A DNA stretch of 64,000 bases from Trichostrongylus colubriformis. Its lineage: Eukaryota > Nematoda > Chromadorea > Rhabditida > Trichostrongylidae. The translations under genes were made by a program, and so were the position numbers. The stretch spans positions 10,789,992 to 10,853,991 of the forward strand of contig OZ022261.1 of assembly GCA_963978905.1 (NCBI GenBank), given 5' to 3'. The notes under the pieces are model-generated. The model was not told the origin of the DNA and made no database searches. It saw nothing but the letters and a program-made list of their open reading frames with translations. Below, in pieces: positions 1-11,758 of the stretch. Positions within the stretch are counted from its first letter, which is position 1, and each line of letters starts with the position of its first letter.

Positions 1-1252
1 ACACCGTACAGTTAGTGTCATTCAAAGCCAGGCATGAGTCAAGGAATCCTTGAGGGGGGTCGTATTTTGAAACTTTCATCGACACCAGACTTGACCTCTC
101 GTCGCTAGGGAGTGCTCGAAAAAGTGTTAGTGACAAGTCCAATGAGCAGTGCAAAAAATCATGTTCCACTGATTCTGTATTGCTAATGTAATTCCCACAT
201 ATTTATTTTGATGGATTCCTCTTCCCAGACTTCTGTTCTAGATAGCCAGTGCCCACCTTTGGTATGGACAACAGCAACAGCTGGACAACAGACATCCATT
301 CAGCTCACGGGAACACATTGTATCAGCGTAAGTGTCATCCTTCTTCCGTTTTATTTAAACGATAGACAGTCTCGGAGAAATGCCCCACACTTTCGAATTC
401 CATTGAAAAGCGTATCTGCACTGTGCAATGCAGCCTATACATAGGCATCTGAAAGTGTACTCTGGCCATAATTGCGAATAGTTAGAGTCAAAGTCGAAGC
501 ATGCGTTGATCTCTAATTTTTGATAACTGTTTATTTTCGCCGCAGCCCGCGAAGCGAAAAATGTTATTAGGTGTCTGGGTCATGGACGAAAACTTTGGTC
601 TCGGACGGGACGTTAACCCACACTTCATGCTTTCAGTGTAGGATTCAGTGAAGCAGGGAGTGCGGATTTGAGTCTCCCGAAACCAAAGCTTTTGCTCATA
701 ACTCAGAGATGTGTGGCGTTACGTCGAATTCTCGCTTTGCAGCATCGGACTCACGGTACCATCAGCGCGAATTGCCGCAGCCGAACTACCACAGTACCAA
801 CCCAATCCGCTCAGGACGCAATGGGCTGGCACTACGGGAGTCCTTCAAATGCTTCAAACAGAATAGAATATGGTGCTATCGCATGAAAGCAGGCATCTTA
901 TATTAAGTTGTTCACCTAAAAATCACTAAGGGTCACTATGTACACTCAAGCGTACATTTTTGTCCAAGCATTAGTGGAAGAAGCAGGGGTTCCTTCCTCC
1001 CCCCATTTAGGCTTGAGTGAAACTAGCTAGGATGTCCCCTGCCGCGACAGCACGATAGGCAGTAGTATTTTAAACACGTAATACTTTGAACACTTCGAAC
1101 AATAAGGAACAGCAGGAATACTTTAAGCAAAGTATAAACAGGCTCTTGTACATAAAAAGATAATACTAACAAAACAAGGAAAAGAAATAGTAACAATATA
1201 CGATCCTAATCTGTAAATAATAGTTCAGGCATAAAATTTCAAAGGGATTGTA
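1..1252. other. Non-coding, with SINE-like and GC-rich repeat fragments
   Basis: No convincing gene. A possible small exon lies at about 257-330 (ttctgttctag acceptor, gtaagtg donor; HPFSSREHIVSA in one frame), unlinked to anything. About 521-700 resembles the SINE-like repeat at 46.9 and 49.4 kb. About 713-880 resembles repeats at 6.2 and 40.5 kb. Confidence 0.4.
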
Positions 1253-1686
1253 TTAAGGAATCGTCCACGGAAAATGAGTTTTTGTGTTACCCATATGTTT
1301 ATGTTGTATTTGCCTAATGTTGGCCTCATGCAAAATTTCACACGAAAAAAATGTGAATCTGGCTGAGATACAGCACCACAAAGTGCGGTCCCAGTGGGCG
1401 GGGCCTCCCTGTAAAAGCCTCGTACCGCGTCCGCCGTGGTCGGAGACGCATTGTAGGAACAGAAGGTTACGTAAACAGTCCTACTCTCCGTTCCCAACGG
1501 CGGTGGAAGACGGGACGAGGCTTTTACAAGGAGGCCCTGCCCACTGGGACCGCACTTTGTGGTGCTGTATCTCAGCCAGATTCACATTTTTTTCGCGTGA
1601 AATTTTGCATGAGGCCAACATTAGGCAAATACAACATAAACATATGGGTAACACTAAAACTCATTTTCCGTGGACGATTCCTTTAA
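1253..1686. mobile_element. Palindromic MITE, family A copy 1
   Basis: The ends read TTAAGGAATCGTCCACGG and its near reverse complement CCGTGGACGATTCCTTTAA. Arms of about 165 bp are almost perfect inverted repeats around an asymmetric core of about 100 bp, so the RNA or single strand would form a very long hairpin. There is no transposase. Long open frames on both strands here are products of the palindrome. Other copies are at 36427 and 44871. Confidence 0.85.
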
Positions 1687-2124
1687 GTTGTAGGGAAATT
1701 CCTGGTTGGTTTTTCGCGTTCACAATAAGTTCAAATCTGAGAGCACGTCAACAGGAATGTTGCTCTTTCTGAATATATGTTTTATTTGGAATGCCACAAG
1801 GTTTTCGAATTATTAGGGAAATATTGAAGTACTGCGATAATGGCACCTTTTGGATGATCCCACTTCACGAGTTCTTGTTTAGCCGAGTCCCAGCGAAGGT
1901 GACCACAAATGTGAGTGCTGCAAGAGGAGGGGGTGAAGTAATGTATCAAACACTTTGTCCTCGGTTTCAGAAGTGCAGAAATGAGAATGAGTTGTTCGAA
2001 GTTGCGAATGATCAAATAGCTTGTACTAAAGCGACACAAAGCGATGAGCGCCCATACTTCAGGGGATGTCCAAAATTAGTGGCCCTCAACACATAAACTT
2101 GGTTAACCACCTCAAGTAGTCTTG

Positions 2125-3434
2125 GGGCCGTATGCTATCCTCTCCCGGCCGGGGAGACGTCCCCGGCCGGGTGAGATCCCCGGCCGGGGACGCTTCCCGA
2201 CCAGCCGTATGCTATGCTGCCGGGAGCTCCTCGGGAAGGAAAAGACGCAGAGTTGCATTGGCGCGTACTTTCAAAAGACCTTTTTTGTAACCGTGTGTCA
2301 GGGAAGTGATAATGGAGCACATGATTGGACACTGTTCAACCATTACAACCACAGCAATTCCAGAATAAACGAAACAACTATTTTGAGTGAAACTTCATAC
2401 GATGTGGTATTTGAAGGTGCTGATCACGCATAGGATAGTATCTACAAATACCTGGACGGTTCGGCGCGACAGTAATTTTCACGAAGTTATAAGTAATTTT
2501 AACTAAATTCAACCAAACAATGTAGCATTAATATGGTGGTGAACGACATAAACGCAGAAAAAAACGACATGTTCTCAAAGATAGTACCAAATATGCTTGT
2601 ATTTTGCATTCTTTTATCAAATTCAATGACGCCAAGTAGCGTGAGCGTCAGAAATGAGTATTTATTTCGTGATCAGTACCCCAACTGTGCTGTCGCAGTG
2701 AGGGGGGGGGGCATCCCACTACTAGACCCTATTTTTATCAAAGCTAAGAAGGAAGGAGCCCTCTACTTCTTCCTTTAAGGCTTAGGCAAAAATACACGCT
2801 TGAATGAGAGGATGACCCCACAAAAATCCTAAAGTACTCAGGTGTGAAGCTTTTTGTGAGAGACCCCCTCCCCCACTGCGATAGCACCCCGCACCACCTC
2901 ATCTGCAACTTTTGGGGTTGTAATGGTTGAAAAATAATCCAAAACAGAAAACAAAACTCAAGTGACCACAAAGCAAAAACATACACGAGAATTTTGCAAT
3001 CGGAACAAAAACATTGATGCCTAAAACTTCGCCAGTAAGAACACTACCAAATCGTAAGTTACATTTAAAAAACAAAAGATGTACAAAGTGCGCGAATTTT
3101 GAGGTTGTTGACTAACAGTTGACTAACAGCACTCCCTCGGACAATTTCAGGACCTAAAGTTGAAATTAGAACCAGAAGGCGAGCGCTGTGCTCCAAAAAT
3201 ACTGTTATACAGCAGTTTTCCTCTGATCACTTTCGAAAATAGTGTGCGCTGGCGCAAATGCTTCGCTCCGCGGTCACGAGATTACTGTATCCCCGACGCT
3301 TCCCAACCCCTTGTCGGTCGGGGACGTATCCCCGAGATTTGGTGGGCGGAGCCTCTTCCCGACGGCTGGTTGGGGACGCATAGCATACGCCGTCGGGGAC
3401 CCATCCCCGGCCGGGAGAGGATAGCATACGGCCC
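2125..3434. mobile_element. 1.3 kb DNA element with 31 bp GC-rich terminal inverted repeats
   Basis: Positions 2125-2155 and 3404-3434 are perfect inverted repeats starting GGGCCGTATGCTATCCTCTC. Inside each end are further copies of a CCCCGGCCGGGG palindrome and of the string GTATGCTATGC. Direct TTG trinucleotides flank both ends and could be the target duplication. The interior has a ten-base G run at 2702-2711 and no recognisable transposase, so it looks non-autonomous. Confidence 0.75.
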
Positions 3435-4726
3435 TTGATGTGCTGCGGGACCCTTCAGGGCAGCTATGCGCGAGCGCATTTTCCACAACCTCTTTCAGTA
3501 ATTGAAGCAGTTGCAGGCTGAAGCCCTTACTCGTCCATCATACATATTCACCAGATCTGGCGCTAACTAAGCCCCTCTTCCCCAAACATCTGGACAGCTT
3601 CTTCAGCAACAGTGTGTTCAGAAAGAATAGTAATTTGAAGTCGACTTTTTTTGACTTCGCGCTATATAAATCATCAGCCCTTCATAAAAATGAGATATGG
3701 AAATACCGATGATATTGCGAAAAGTGTAGCGAATCAAATGGTGCTCATTCTGTGAGAAAAGATGCAGTCTGAGCCGAGTAATGATCTCCCGAAGTAGAAA
3801 TTGCGAAAATCGGCCAAAACTTTTCTGACAACCTAATACATAATCACACGCGAAAAGAACAACTCGCACTCGCCGCCGGCGGCCCCGCGAAGATTCGACA
3901 GGCTACACACCCATAACTCAGCAACCTATTAAAAACAGAGCATGAGTTTCAAGAGCCACAATTCGACGGTAGAATTGCTCCCTTGAGCTACCATTCTCGG
4001 TTTTGCCGCTGTGAGCATACCGGTACAGTTGACTGCGATGTTCAGACGTCACCACACAATATTTGAAGGGTCTCAAAATCTCAAATGAACAGGAGAGACC
4101 AACTAGTGATCATAAGGCCACTTTCATACATCACGGCACTTCTGGCGATGGTGGCAGTAGAGTATCTGCCGCCGGCACTATTGCAACGCGCTTTATGTAT
4201 TTACTACGCTCGACCGAACCATACTATGATCGTGGCGAGAGCCCGCACGAATCTGTGGCCAAAGCCTGTGCGAATCTTGCCTTATGTTAGATTGGGACTA
4301 TACCAAGATTCTCGTCAAAATTCGAAGCTCGATTGCTGCCGTCGACGTTGGTGTGGCAGATTATGAAAGCGGTCTAACGAATGAATGTACGCCTTCACCT
4401 AATTCATATGTACATATCTGACCTTCACCGGCTTCATACAGAGGAGAGCTAAATTCACCCAGCAATCCGTCATGCCACTTCAACCTGCATAACTGGGTCA
4501 CTGCCAAGGATTCTCTGACAGGGAGGATGGTCATTTTTGCCCATTTAGCAGGTAGGGAATGGGGGGGGGGGGTCTTGCACGCGTCAACAAACCCTGTTGG
4601 AAGATCCACTGAGTATCGTACTGAAGTCAAAAGTCATTTTCAATGGAGAGGAAAATCAGTGTTGGTCTGAGCATTTTTTGATAATGTTGTCGAATGCTGA
4701 AAGAGCATTTATTTACGCTCTTTCAG
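3435..4726. other. Non-coding interval
   Basis: No supported gene. About 4290-4375 shares a segment ending TATGAAAGCGG with about 5250-5395. A 12-base G run sits at 4561-4572. Confidence 0.4.
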
Positions 4727-4845
4727 ATATATCACTTGACAGGTGATTATGATCCATCGAATGGGATTTCGATTTACATAGAGAACCCATCGCAAGTGGA
4801 ACTCTACAAAGGACTGACCACAAATGCTTCTCACATCGTTAAAAG
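4727..4845 (+). CDS. Candidate internal exon, unrecognised plus-strand gene
   Basis: Acceptor gctctttcag precedes 4727 and donor AAAAG|gtact follows 4845. The 39 open codons include LTGDYDPSNG, YIENPSQVELYKG and TTNASHIV, with one N-glycosylation sequon (NAS). It ends in phase 2. A possible continuation starts after tatccag at about 5019 and reads SDVELALHILEADNLRLF in the matching phase. I do not recognise the family; helix-rich, glycosylated extracellular sequence is possible. Confidence 0.45.
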
Positions 4846-5487
4846 GTACTGTCACCTGTCAGCTACGCTGAACCCTTGATGCTGCACAAAAAACATCGAA
4901 AGAAGTCACGATTAATTCCTGCGGAGTGAGGGAAGAAAATCTTCATATAACATGCTGTGCTATTATGAAGGAACATTTCGTGAACATACACATCTTTTCT
5001 CACAGGAAGTATCCAGTGATGTTGAACTAGCTTTGCATATCTTAGAAGCGGATAATCTCCGACTATTCATGTTGCTCGTTCATTCTTTTAAACACCTTTG
5101 AAGCTCACGACGTCGACCCAGCAGTAGTCGATGAAATAAAAGTTGTCAGGCATGCAAAAACGGCGTTATCTAGGATCACATCGCCATTGACATGCCATGA
5201 CTGCATTAAACTGTTACATCATTATCTGAGCTGAAGACAAGAATCATATGAAGACGCCCTTATACACTGCGGTAGGGCGTGGCAGCGTTGGCCCTGCTTC
5301 TCCGTCTATACCACACTGCCTCACTGCCTGTGAACGCAGCCACGCCAAGCCGCTGGTAGGCACGTCGATGCCACCGCAGAGTATGAAAGCGGCCTTATTA
5401 CGTTGTACACAAATTGCGTGTTAAACTTAACGCGAAGCAAACAAATCTGACGTTTGATGTATTTGTAGTCCTTATTCCTGCTTTCAG

Positions 5488-5591
5488 TGCGGGCAGCTTC
5501 GAGTACCCTGAATTCATCTATGGCACTTATGTTGTAATATTCTACAATTCTTCGGACGGTAGTCCTGTGAAATTTTCGTGGAACAAGGGAA
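5488..5591 (+). CDS. Candidate internal exon, unrecognised plus-strand gene
   Basis: Bounded by ctgctttcag before 5488 and donor GGGAA|gtaagt after 5591. The 34 codons read AGSFEYPEFIYGTYVVIFYN then SSDGSPVKFSWNKG: beta-strand-like, with an NSS sequon. The next acceptor (tttccatag, about 5720) continues in phase as RWLYWNSNYCLS. The aromatic-rich, Cys-containing pattern suggests an extracellular domain, but no family is identified. Confidence 0.45.
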
Positions 5592-6172
5592 GTAAGTGCA
5601 TTTTTTTAAATAAAAACTCCTATTTACAAGCAATCATTGAAAAAATCATCATTTTCTTGCTGCTCTATGTGCACCGACACCACATCAATGCAATATGTCA
5701 GATCTTATATCCTTTCCATAGGGTGGCTTTACTGGAACTCTAATTATTGTCTTTCGAGTAATACGAACAAGATCTGAATGGATTGATTGGTGTGTTGGAT
5801 CACGTTCTGGAGTGCTGTAAACAATGGACCATTTCTATTCCTCGATGTCGGGAACCCCCACAGACGAGGTTGCTTCATCGTGCGCGACAAAGCTTCTGAC
5901 ACGATTGCAAACAATGTTCTTTGGAATGGTTTAGTCGAAAACTCTTTCCGAATCGGTTTGCTATGCTCTTTAGTCGAATGTGGTGCATTCTATCGTCCTT
6001 TTCTTACAGCAAAATTTGACTTGTAAAATTACTAGCATGGCGTATACAACCTTATTAAAGTGCAACGACTGCTTCCATCGCTATCGGTTTTGCTATTCTT
6101 GAACTTCTCAAAAAATTTACTTCAACATATTCTAACCCTCACTGAGAAGCGCGGGAGGAGGTCGCTTTTTCT

Positions 6173-6393
6173 GGGGTGTGGGTCGATTAGTCGGATTTTC
6201 GCTTCGCGGCGCCGTCAGCACTACTTGCTGCAGTCGGTTGGAATTCTGCTCAGTGTGCAGTGGGCTGGTATCGTGAGGGACCTCCAAAGTTTGCAGGTTG
6301 TGTTTCAACAGATAAAACTACAAACAACTCGCACTCGCCGCGCCGCTCGCAGCGGGCGGCCGCACGAAAGTTTGTCCAATCGACCCCCACCCC
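6173..6393. mobile_element. Short GC-rich MITE, family C
   Basis: Imperfect inverted ends of about 29 bp: GGGGTGTGGGTCGATTAG on the left and, in reverse complement, GGGGTGGGGGTCGATTGG on the right. Each is followed by a TTTTCGC-like string and a CACTCG/GCGGCG-rich interior shared with the elements at 8717 and 10374. About 221 bp, non-coding. Confidence 0.6.
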
Positions 6394-7139
6394 TTTTTCT
6401 GGTCAACGTCCGCCCTTTAGTAAAGGCACGTACGATACGGAGATTAGAAGCAGTGATGGGGGAAATCCGGAGGAGTAGTGAAAAATGTAGTGAATATGAA
6501 AGTTGAGGCACTAGTAATACGAGGGTAAAGAAAAACGGAAGGAAATAGCCAGAGACGCGAGAAATAGAACACCCTTCCCACCGTTGATTCTCGACCTTTC
6601 CGTCGAGAGGCGGGTAGTTCGTACAAGTTTTCCACGAGCATGTTGCCATGTCGTAAACACGAAGGGATGTTCGGAAATACAACACCATCTACTTTCTGGA
6701 GTGAGCTTCAAGCTAAAACTGATACCACTGGTAAGCGCGCCGCGACACCTTCCACCCAGCCGCATCTCCTAGGCCACTCTCACCGCAGCCAGCTAGGAAT
6801 CACGTCGCCTGGAGACGGGGTCTGTCGTCCAAAGGCGTCAGCTGTTACCCGTTTCGCCGTCTCTATAGCTCGGAGCCCGCTTTTCGGAGGAGACTCCGCC
6901 ATAAATAGGATTCTTTGGCGTCTAGTATCTATGTGAGTGACTTCTTTTAGGGATTTCTCAATAACCACATGGCATAATGTTGTCTTCAAACTATTCCTTC
7001 TTCCCCGCTCCCTTCAAACTATTGAGTTGCAATGTCAACTTCAGTGATATTGCTTTTCTTTGGATTCAGTTCGAACAGATTGAAGCCTTTCAATTTCGAA
7101 ATGGTGATATCGCCAATTACTGAATGGACCGCGACGTGT

Positions 7140-7470
7140 TGTGTAAATCTATATTTGATACACCATGCCTCCAGAAACCCGCCGTGGGGAAAGGGGAAGT
7201 GAAACTGTGATGACATGTTCTCTGAAAACAAACATTCCAGTACAGACGAGGTGATGTTTGGTGAAAGACGCGTTTGAAAATCCGGCCTGGGGTCTTATCA
7301 AGGTTCCGCAGCACTGCGAGTCGTACTTCCACGCATCCTCCGGAATAGTTGCGTATAGGGCGGGACAACGCTCGCTGCCCAGAAACTTAGCCCCTCGCCT
7401 GTCTGCATCTACTCCACCTGCTAGTGATGCAGAGGGTTGCGAAAAGGAAAATGTGGGGGGGGGGGGGAAG
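7140..7470 (-). repeat. Repeat family R1, copy 1
   Basis: The reverse complement aligns along its length with 10950-11335 and 35700-36180. Shared landmarks are CTCTGCATC, GCAGACAGGCG, GAACGTTGTCCCGCC-like and GAGACCCCA. Divergence is clearly substantial, so it is an old dispersed repeat. A 13-base G run lies at 7455-7467. Confidence 0.6.
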
Positions 7471-7722
7471 TTTTGGGTTCTTATTTTTCGAATTTTTCGC
7501 CGCTTTATTTCGTTCTCGACTACTGTGCACTGCTGAGCACCCCTACACTCATATCCTCCAGTTATTGCACAATCTATCGAATTTGCCCATATGTCTTCAA
7601 AAGCGAAAATCAAGTAAGTTTTTTCATGAACACTCCCTAAAAACTGCCCAACAACATTAAACTGAAACTATGGATCCATTTTGTCTTTTACCTTATTAAT
7701 TTGCCCGCTATTCACGTATCAG

Positions 7723-7941
7723 AAACTGCGGCGATCTAGAAATTGTGAGGCTACAGAGGAGAAATTTGTATCAGAAGGATTCTCTAGACTACGGTCAATT
7801 TTGTTGCCTAATATCAGTGGCGTTTCAGGGTTCACCACTACGCTGACGATGTCGCCGATTGACTCTGGATTTATTATGTCGCAAGACTACCTGCCAGAGC
7901 ATCCAATATCTGCTTTCGAACAACAGTTTTCAATCGAATTG
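7723..7941 (+). CDS. Candidate internal exon, unrecognised plus-strand gene
   Basis: The 73 open codons lie between acceptor cacgtatcag and donor GAATTG|gtatga and are in phase 0 at both ends. The peptide starts KLRRSRNCEATEEKF and ends HPISAFEQQFSIEL, with an NIS sequon. The length and clean splice bounds favour coding sequence. Linkage to the other plus-strand exons is not proven, because the next candidate exon is in a different phase. Confidence 0.45.
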
Positions 7942-8034
7942 GTATGATAGGAGGGGCATTTGATTGATGAAGCCTTTACAGTGGGTTTCACAGACAAAAC
8001 TGAGATTTTAATATGGAGTTTAGATCGCTGACAG

Positions 8035-8136
8035 CAGTCACATGACCGGTATAAGGATTGAGTTCCTCAAACCATTGGGTCAGGGTCATGGAACTCTTCA
8101 AATGCAACAGTACAACAAACTACTCAATGAAATCCC
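8035..8136 (+). CDS. Candidate internal exon, unrecognised plus-strand gene
   Basis: The acceptor is gctgacag and the donor CCC|gtgagt has a strong intron side. The open frame reads SHMTGIRIEFLKPLGQGHGT then LQMQQYNKLLNEI. It needs two bases from the preceding exon, so it does not join 7723-7941 directly. An intermediate exon or a different acceptor (gattgag at about 8060, phase 0) would be needed. Confidence 0.4.
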
Positions 8137-8716
8137 GTGAGTTGAGTGACACTAAGTCTTACAGTATTTACGAGAAAAATTTTTCTTATCTACAACAACA
8201 ATTATAATACTAACTGAAGATACCCTGCCGCTGATGGAGAAACTGTGTTCGAGCAGTGCGGAACAAGAATGATTATAAGCTATGTATCTCCAGGAGGATC
8301 TTCAAACGGGCTGTACGCGCGGTATAGTCGAGGTAGATGCTTTCGTATTTTTTTTTCGGCAAATCTGTAGCAAACGTATATATTTGTGTAGCGTTGGAAC
8401 AGAAAGCTTAAAATATTATCAAGTCCTCCTAAGAACACAGTTAGGACTGTTTATGGCAACTTTCTAAGAATCCATTATGTAATTTTTGAGGGATTGCTCT
8501 TGTGGTGTCTCATCGCATGGTCTCGCTTATAAAGCCAGTTGAATTTGTGAGCAGCGCTCAAATCAGCAGGGCAAAAGTCAAGCTGGACGTACCGCCTAGA
8601 CTAACGTTGTAAGAATCTGCATAAAAGCACATCAAGAGAAAAAAGGAAGAAATTCTGAGAGGTATTGTGGAGAATCGAGATGTTCCAGTGATGTCTAACG
8701 ATATATGTAGGCACCA

Positions 8717-8968
8717 GGGTGTGTGTACCTACGACAAAATTTCGCGCGGCCGCGCGCGACGAGCGGCTCAGCGGGTGCGAGTACAAGTGACAGGGCATGG
8801 TAGCGTTCAAGCGAGGCAGTGTGGCATGGGTGGAGGAGGCAGTGTGGCATAGGTGGAAGTGCAGAGGTGATGCAGCCACGCTCTGCCGGGCTCCCAAAGG
8901 CAATCGTACTGAAGGCGCCGCGAGTGCGACGCCGCGAAGCGATTTTTTGTCGTAAGTACGCACACCCC
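8717..8968. mobile_element. Short GC-rich MITE, family C
   Basis: The left end GGGTGTGTGTACCTACGACA is matched inversely by the right end (TGTCGTAAGTACGCACACCCC). The interior carries GGCAGTGTGGCAT-type repeats and a CGCGGCCGCGCGCG block. The 217-codon open frame running through it on the minus strand is not supported as a gene. Confidence 0.65.
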
Positions 8969-10373
8969 AAGTACCATAGTATGGGGTGTTAGTCAAGAAA
9001 CCTCGAAAGGTAGATCGTGTTCGTCCGTAAAAGTGTACTTGCCAGTCTGTCAAGGGAGGCTGTGTTGAGAGTAAAAGGGGAAGCATCGGAATAAACTGGG
9101 CAATAAAATTTTTGTGATACTTCCTAAGAATTTCTGTTCCACCTTCCTTGCCGACCATAAGTGTGCTGTACCAACCAGTCTCCTCGGTGTGATACTTGAC
9201 CCTTGTATCAGTTAAAGGACGAAAGTTCATCATTACAGGTTCACAAGTCTGCAATCATGGGCCTCGTATAATGAAGAGCTATATAGCTTTTTTGACTGCA
9301 TTATTATGTACTTTACTTTGTTGAACGTGAATGGATTTTTCCAGCCTGTAACTTGTAAATTACTTTCATTCTGATACGGTTCTTCTCAGACTGTTCATGT
9401 TGTTTGCGATCAGTTGTATGTATAACTGTTATCGAATATCTTTAGTAGGTAATGACCAGTCTTCCAGAAATTCACGGTGTATCTGTAGGTCAGCATGAGT
9501 GTGCGGAGGACCCACCAATTACATAGTGATGGAACACGCGAATCGGATTACTGCGCATGGAAGTTCCTTGCTCATCCCGCTGTGAACCTTACCAGTTCTA
9601 CAAGACCAGCAAGGGGCATGTCGCTTGCCGTGACCCAATGATCCATTGACATTGTTCCACAGTGCTTACGCATGCCTTGTCAGTCTAACTTTATGAATGA
9701 ACTTTGTTTCTAACTTTGCTATAATTTGCTTTTTAAAAGTCGTGTTATTGAAAGAAACATGTGAAAACATCAGAAAATGTATTTTCATCGTAGTAGTATT
9801 AGGTGGAGGTATACTCACATTTCCATGTGGTATGTGTAGCATTAAGGTGATGGACTTTCTGAGGACTTTTTGGAGGTTTCTGCCTCGAATCCTGCTTCCC
9901 ATAAAAGCCTGATTTCCTTATTTCTGTTTTTACATGTCTTTACATGGATAGAACTGACAAAGGAAGGAACGTTCATAGAAGCACCCGCATTTAAAACATG
10001 TCATGTCGTTCTTAGCGCGTTACGGTAATCGCACCGAATGGGTCTCAGTAAACGGCAGACACGTTCTTTTATGACCAACGCCAGAATAACATACTTCTGT
10101 GGGGATAAAGATTGATCATTTTTGTTACATCATGATTTAACTAACATTCCAAATCGATATAATACCGTTACCCAGGACGACTTGATTTTACTTGGGGAAA
10201 AGCTCCGCGGTAAGGGGCGCTCCGTTCTACCACTCTAAAGGAATTCTAACGAAATTTCATGGAATAGTATCTCCTTTCTGCGTCCATGCGCTAAGAAAAT
10301 ACGTGATTAAAAGTACCTAGGTCTCTTGTTTGATTGATTGTAAAACATTGAACAGTTTAGCAGTAGGGCAAGC

Positions 10374-10663
10374 GTGGGGGGAATTACGCCAAAAAATCGC
10401 GTCAGCGGCGTCACACTCGCGGCGCCACCAGTACGACTTGCGAATCGATTTTGCTCTTGGGAGCCCGGCAGAGCATGGCTGCGTCACCTCTGCATATGCG
10501 CATGCACCAGTGCCACACTGCCTCCTGTACCCACGCCACCCTGCCTCCTCCACCTTTGCCACACTCTCCCGCTTGAAGGCTGCCAGAACTGCCACTGGCA
10601 CTCGCACCCGCCGCGCCGCTCGCCGCGGGAGGCCACTCGGTTTTTTGGCGTAATTCCCCCCAC
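10374..10663. mobile_element. Short GC-rich MITE, family C
   Basis: The ends GTGGGGGGAATTACGCCAAA and its reverse complement at 10640-10663 form perfect inverted repeats of about 24 bp. The interior shares the CACTCGCGGCGCC string and the CACTGCCTCC-type repeats with the 8717 element. Open frames on both strands are consequences of high GC content. Confidence 0.7.
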
Positions 10664-10829
10664 CCGTAGGGCACCGTTCACGATAATCTGACAATCCTGG
10701 CTCTATCCGTAAGCAGATAGCCTCTTCCGCAACAGGAAAGAGTGTATTCTCATCGGGGTGCTAGGATAGGCGTGTACAAATCCGTATATAAGATGGCCCC
10801 CAAAGGTTGAAGATACCGGAAGGGATAAA

Positions 10830-11335
10830 CTTGGCGGACTGTGGGATATGAAAGTAGCGGTGCTCGGCTATATAACAGTAGAAAAAGATCGAGACAAAAC
10901 GGCAAAAAAAAAAATCCGAGAAATATGAACTCGAAGATCACTTCTCTCTCACCCCTCTGCATCTCTAGCATGGGGTGGACTGCAGACAGGCGGAGAGGTT
11001 AAACCAGCCGGCTGCGAACGTTGTCCCGCCATCGCCGGCAACTCGCCCGGCTGCAGGACTTCTGAACGACACGCCGTGCTGCTGGTTCTTATGAGACCCC
11101 AAGCCGCCCTTTTTCAATGCGAGCTTCGCCACACATAACCTCTTCCGAAGTAGAAGTTTTTTGAAGAGAGCATGTATTCCCAAATCTTTCTTTCTCCCTA
11201 CCCCTTCCGGTGCCTTTGAAAACGGCCGACGTCCACCATCGACTGGGCAACTAATTGGAAAAAATGCTTGTTATCGATCGTGATAAGATAGGATCGCGAA
11301 ATTGTGGCATGAAAGGTAACATTGTCATTGGGAAA
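10830..11335 (+). repeat. Repeat family R1, copy 2
   Basis: Closely parallels 35720-36180: ATGAAAGTAG, GGTGCTC, then CCTCTGCATCTCTAGC, GCTGCGAACGTTGTCCC, GACACGCCGTGCTGCT and GTTATCGATCGTGATAAGAT. It reaches nearly to the terminal exon at 11465. Probably transposon-derived; no intact reading frame. Confidence 0.7.
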
Positions 11336-11464
11336 GGTAAACCTGTGACTTACTTCTGCTATGCTATGATCTCGTTCAAGCCTAAAGTCTTAAATGCCCT
11401 ATTTTTTAGGGTTTTCGAAGGTTTCTTTGATTCCTTTCACGTTTGCGCTCTTCAGCATTTTCAG

Positions 11465-11608
11465 AAACAAAGTGAGTGCGATGACCGATTGAATTGTACC
11501 TTTCAGAGCAGGGAAACATCATACACACTTGCGCTTCGATTCGACACTACCTCTGTGGATGAGTACAACAAAACTTTTGAGAAGATGGTGAATTTTTATT
11601 CACAATAA
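11465..11608 (+). CDS. Candidate terminal exon of unrecognised plus-strand gene
   Basis: Acceptor cattttcag leads into 48 codons ending in TAA; an AATAAA overlaps the stop codon. The peptide includes KQSECDDRLNCTFQSRE, LRFDTTSVDEYNKTF and a C-terminal NFYSQ, with two sequons (NCT, NKT) and two Cys. It stops 150 bp before the rsef-1 stop codon on the other strand, a typical compact convergent arrangement in nematodes. No family recognised. Confidence 0.45.
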   Translation, partial: KQSECDDRLNCTFQSRETSYTLALRFDTTSVDEYNKTFEKMVNFYSQ

Positions 11609-11758
11609 AACCAACATCAGCTCCAGTTGTTGAGTACATAAGAATGAATACGTGAGCTACATATTACTAGATGCAGGAAAATTTGTGCACCATGGTATGG
11701 CTAAATATGTAATGTGCTAACTAGCAACGATATATACGTGTCATAGAATATTTGATGG

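Noticed and set aside
1284..1772. 162-codon plus-strand open frame
   Set aside because: It runs through a palindromic MITE; the same peptide pieces appear on both strands and in the other copies.
8601..9254. 217-codon minus-strand open frame, the second longest in the window
   Set aside because: Its centre is a GC-rich MITE that opens all frames; the flanking parts match no family I know and have no splice or start context.
10317..10694. Overlapping GC-rich frames of 65-125 codons on both strands
   Set aside because: Produced by the GC-rich inverted-repeat element; no consistent coding strand.
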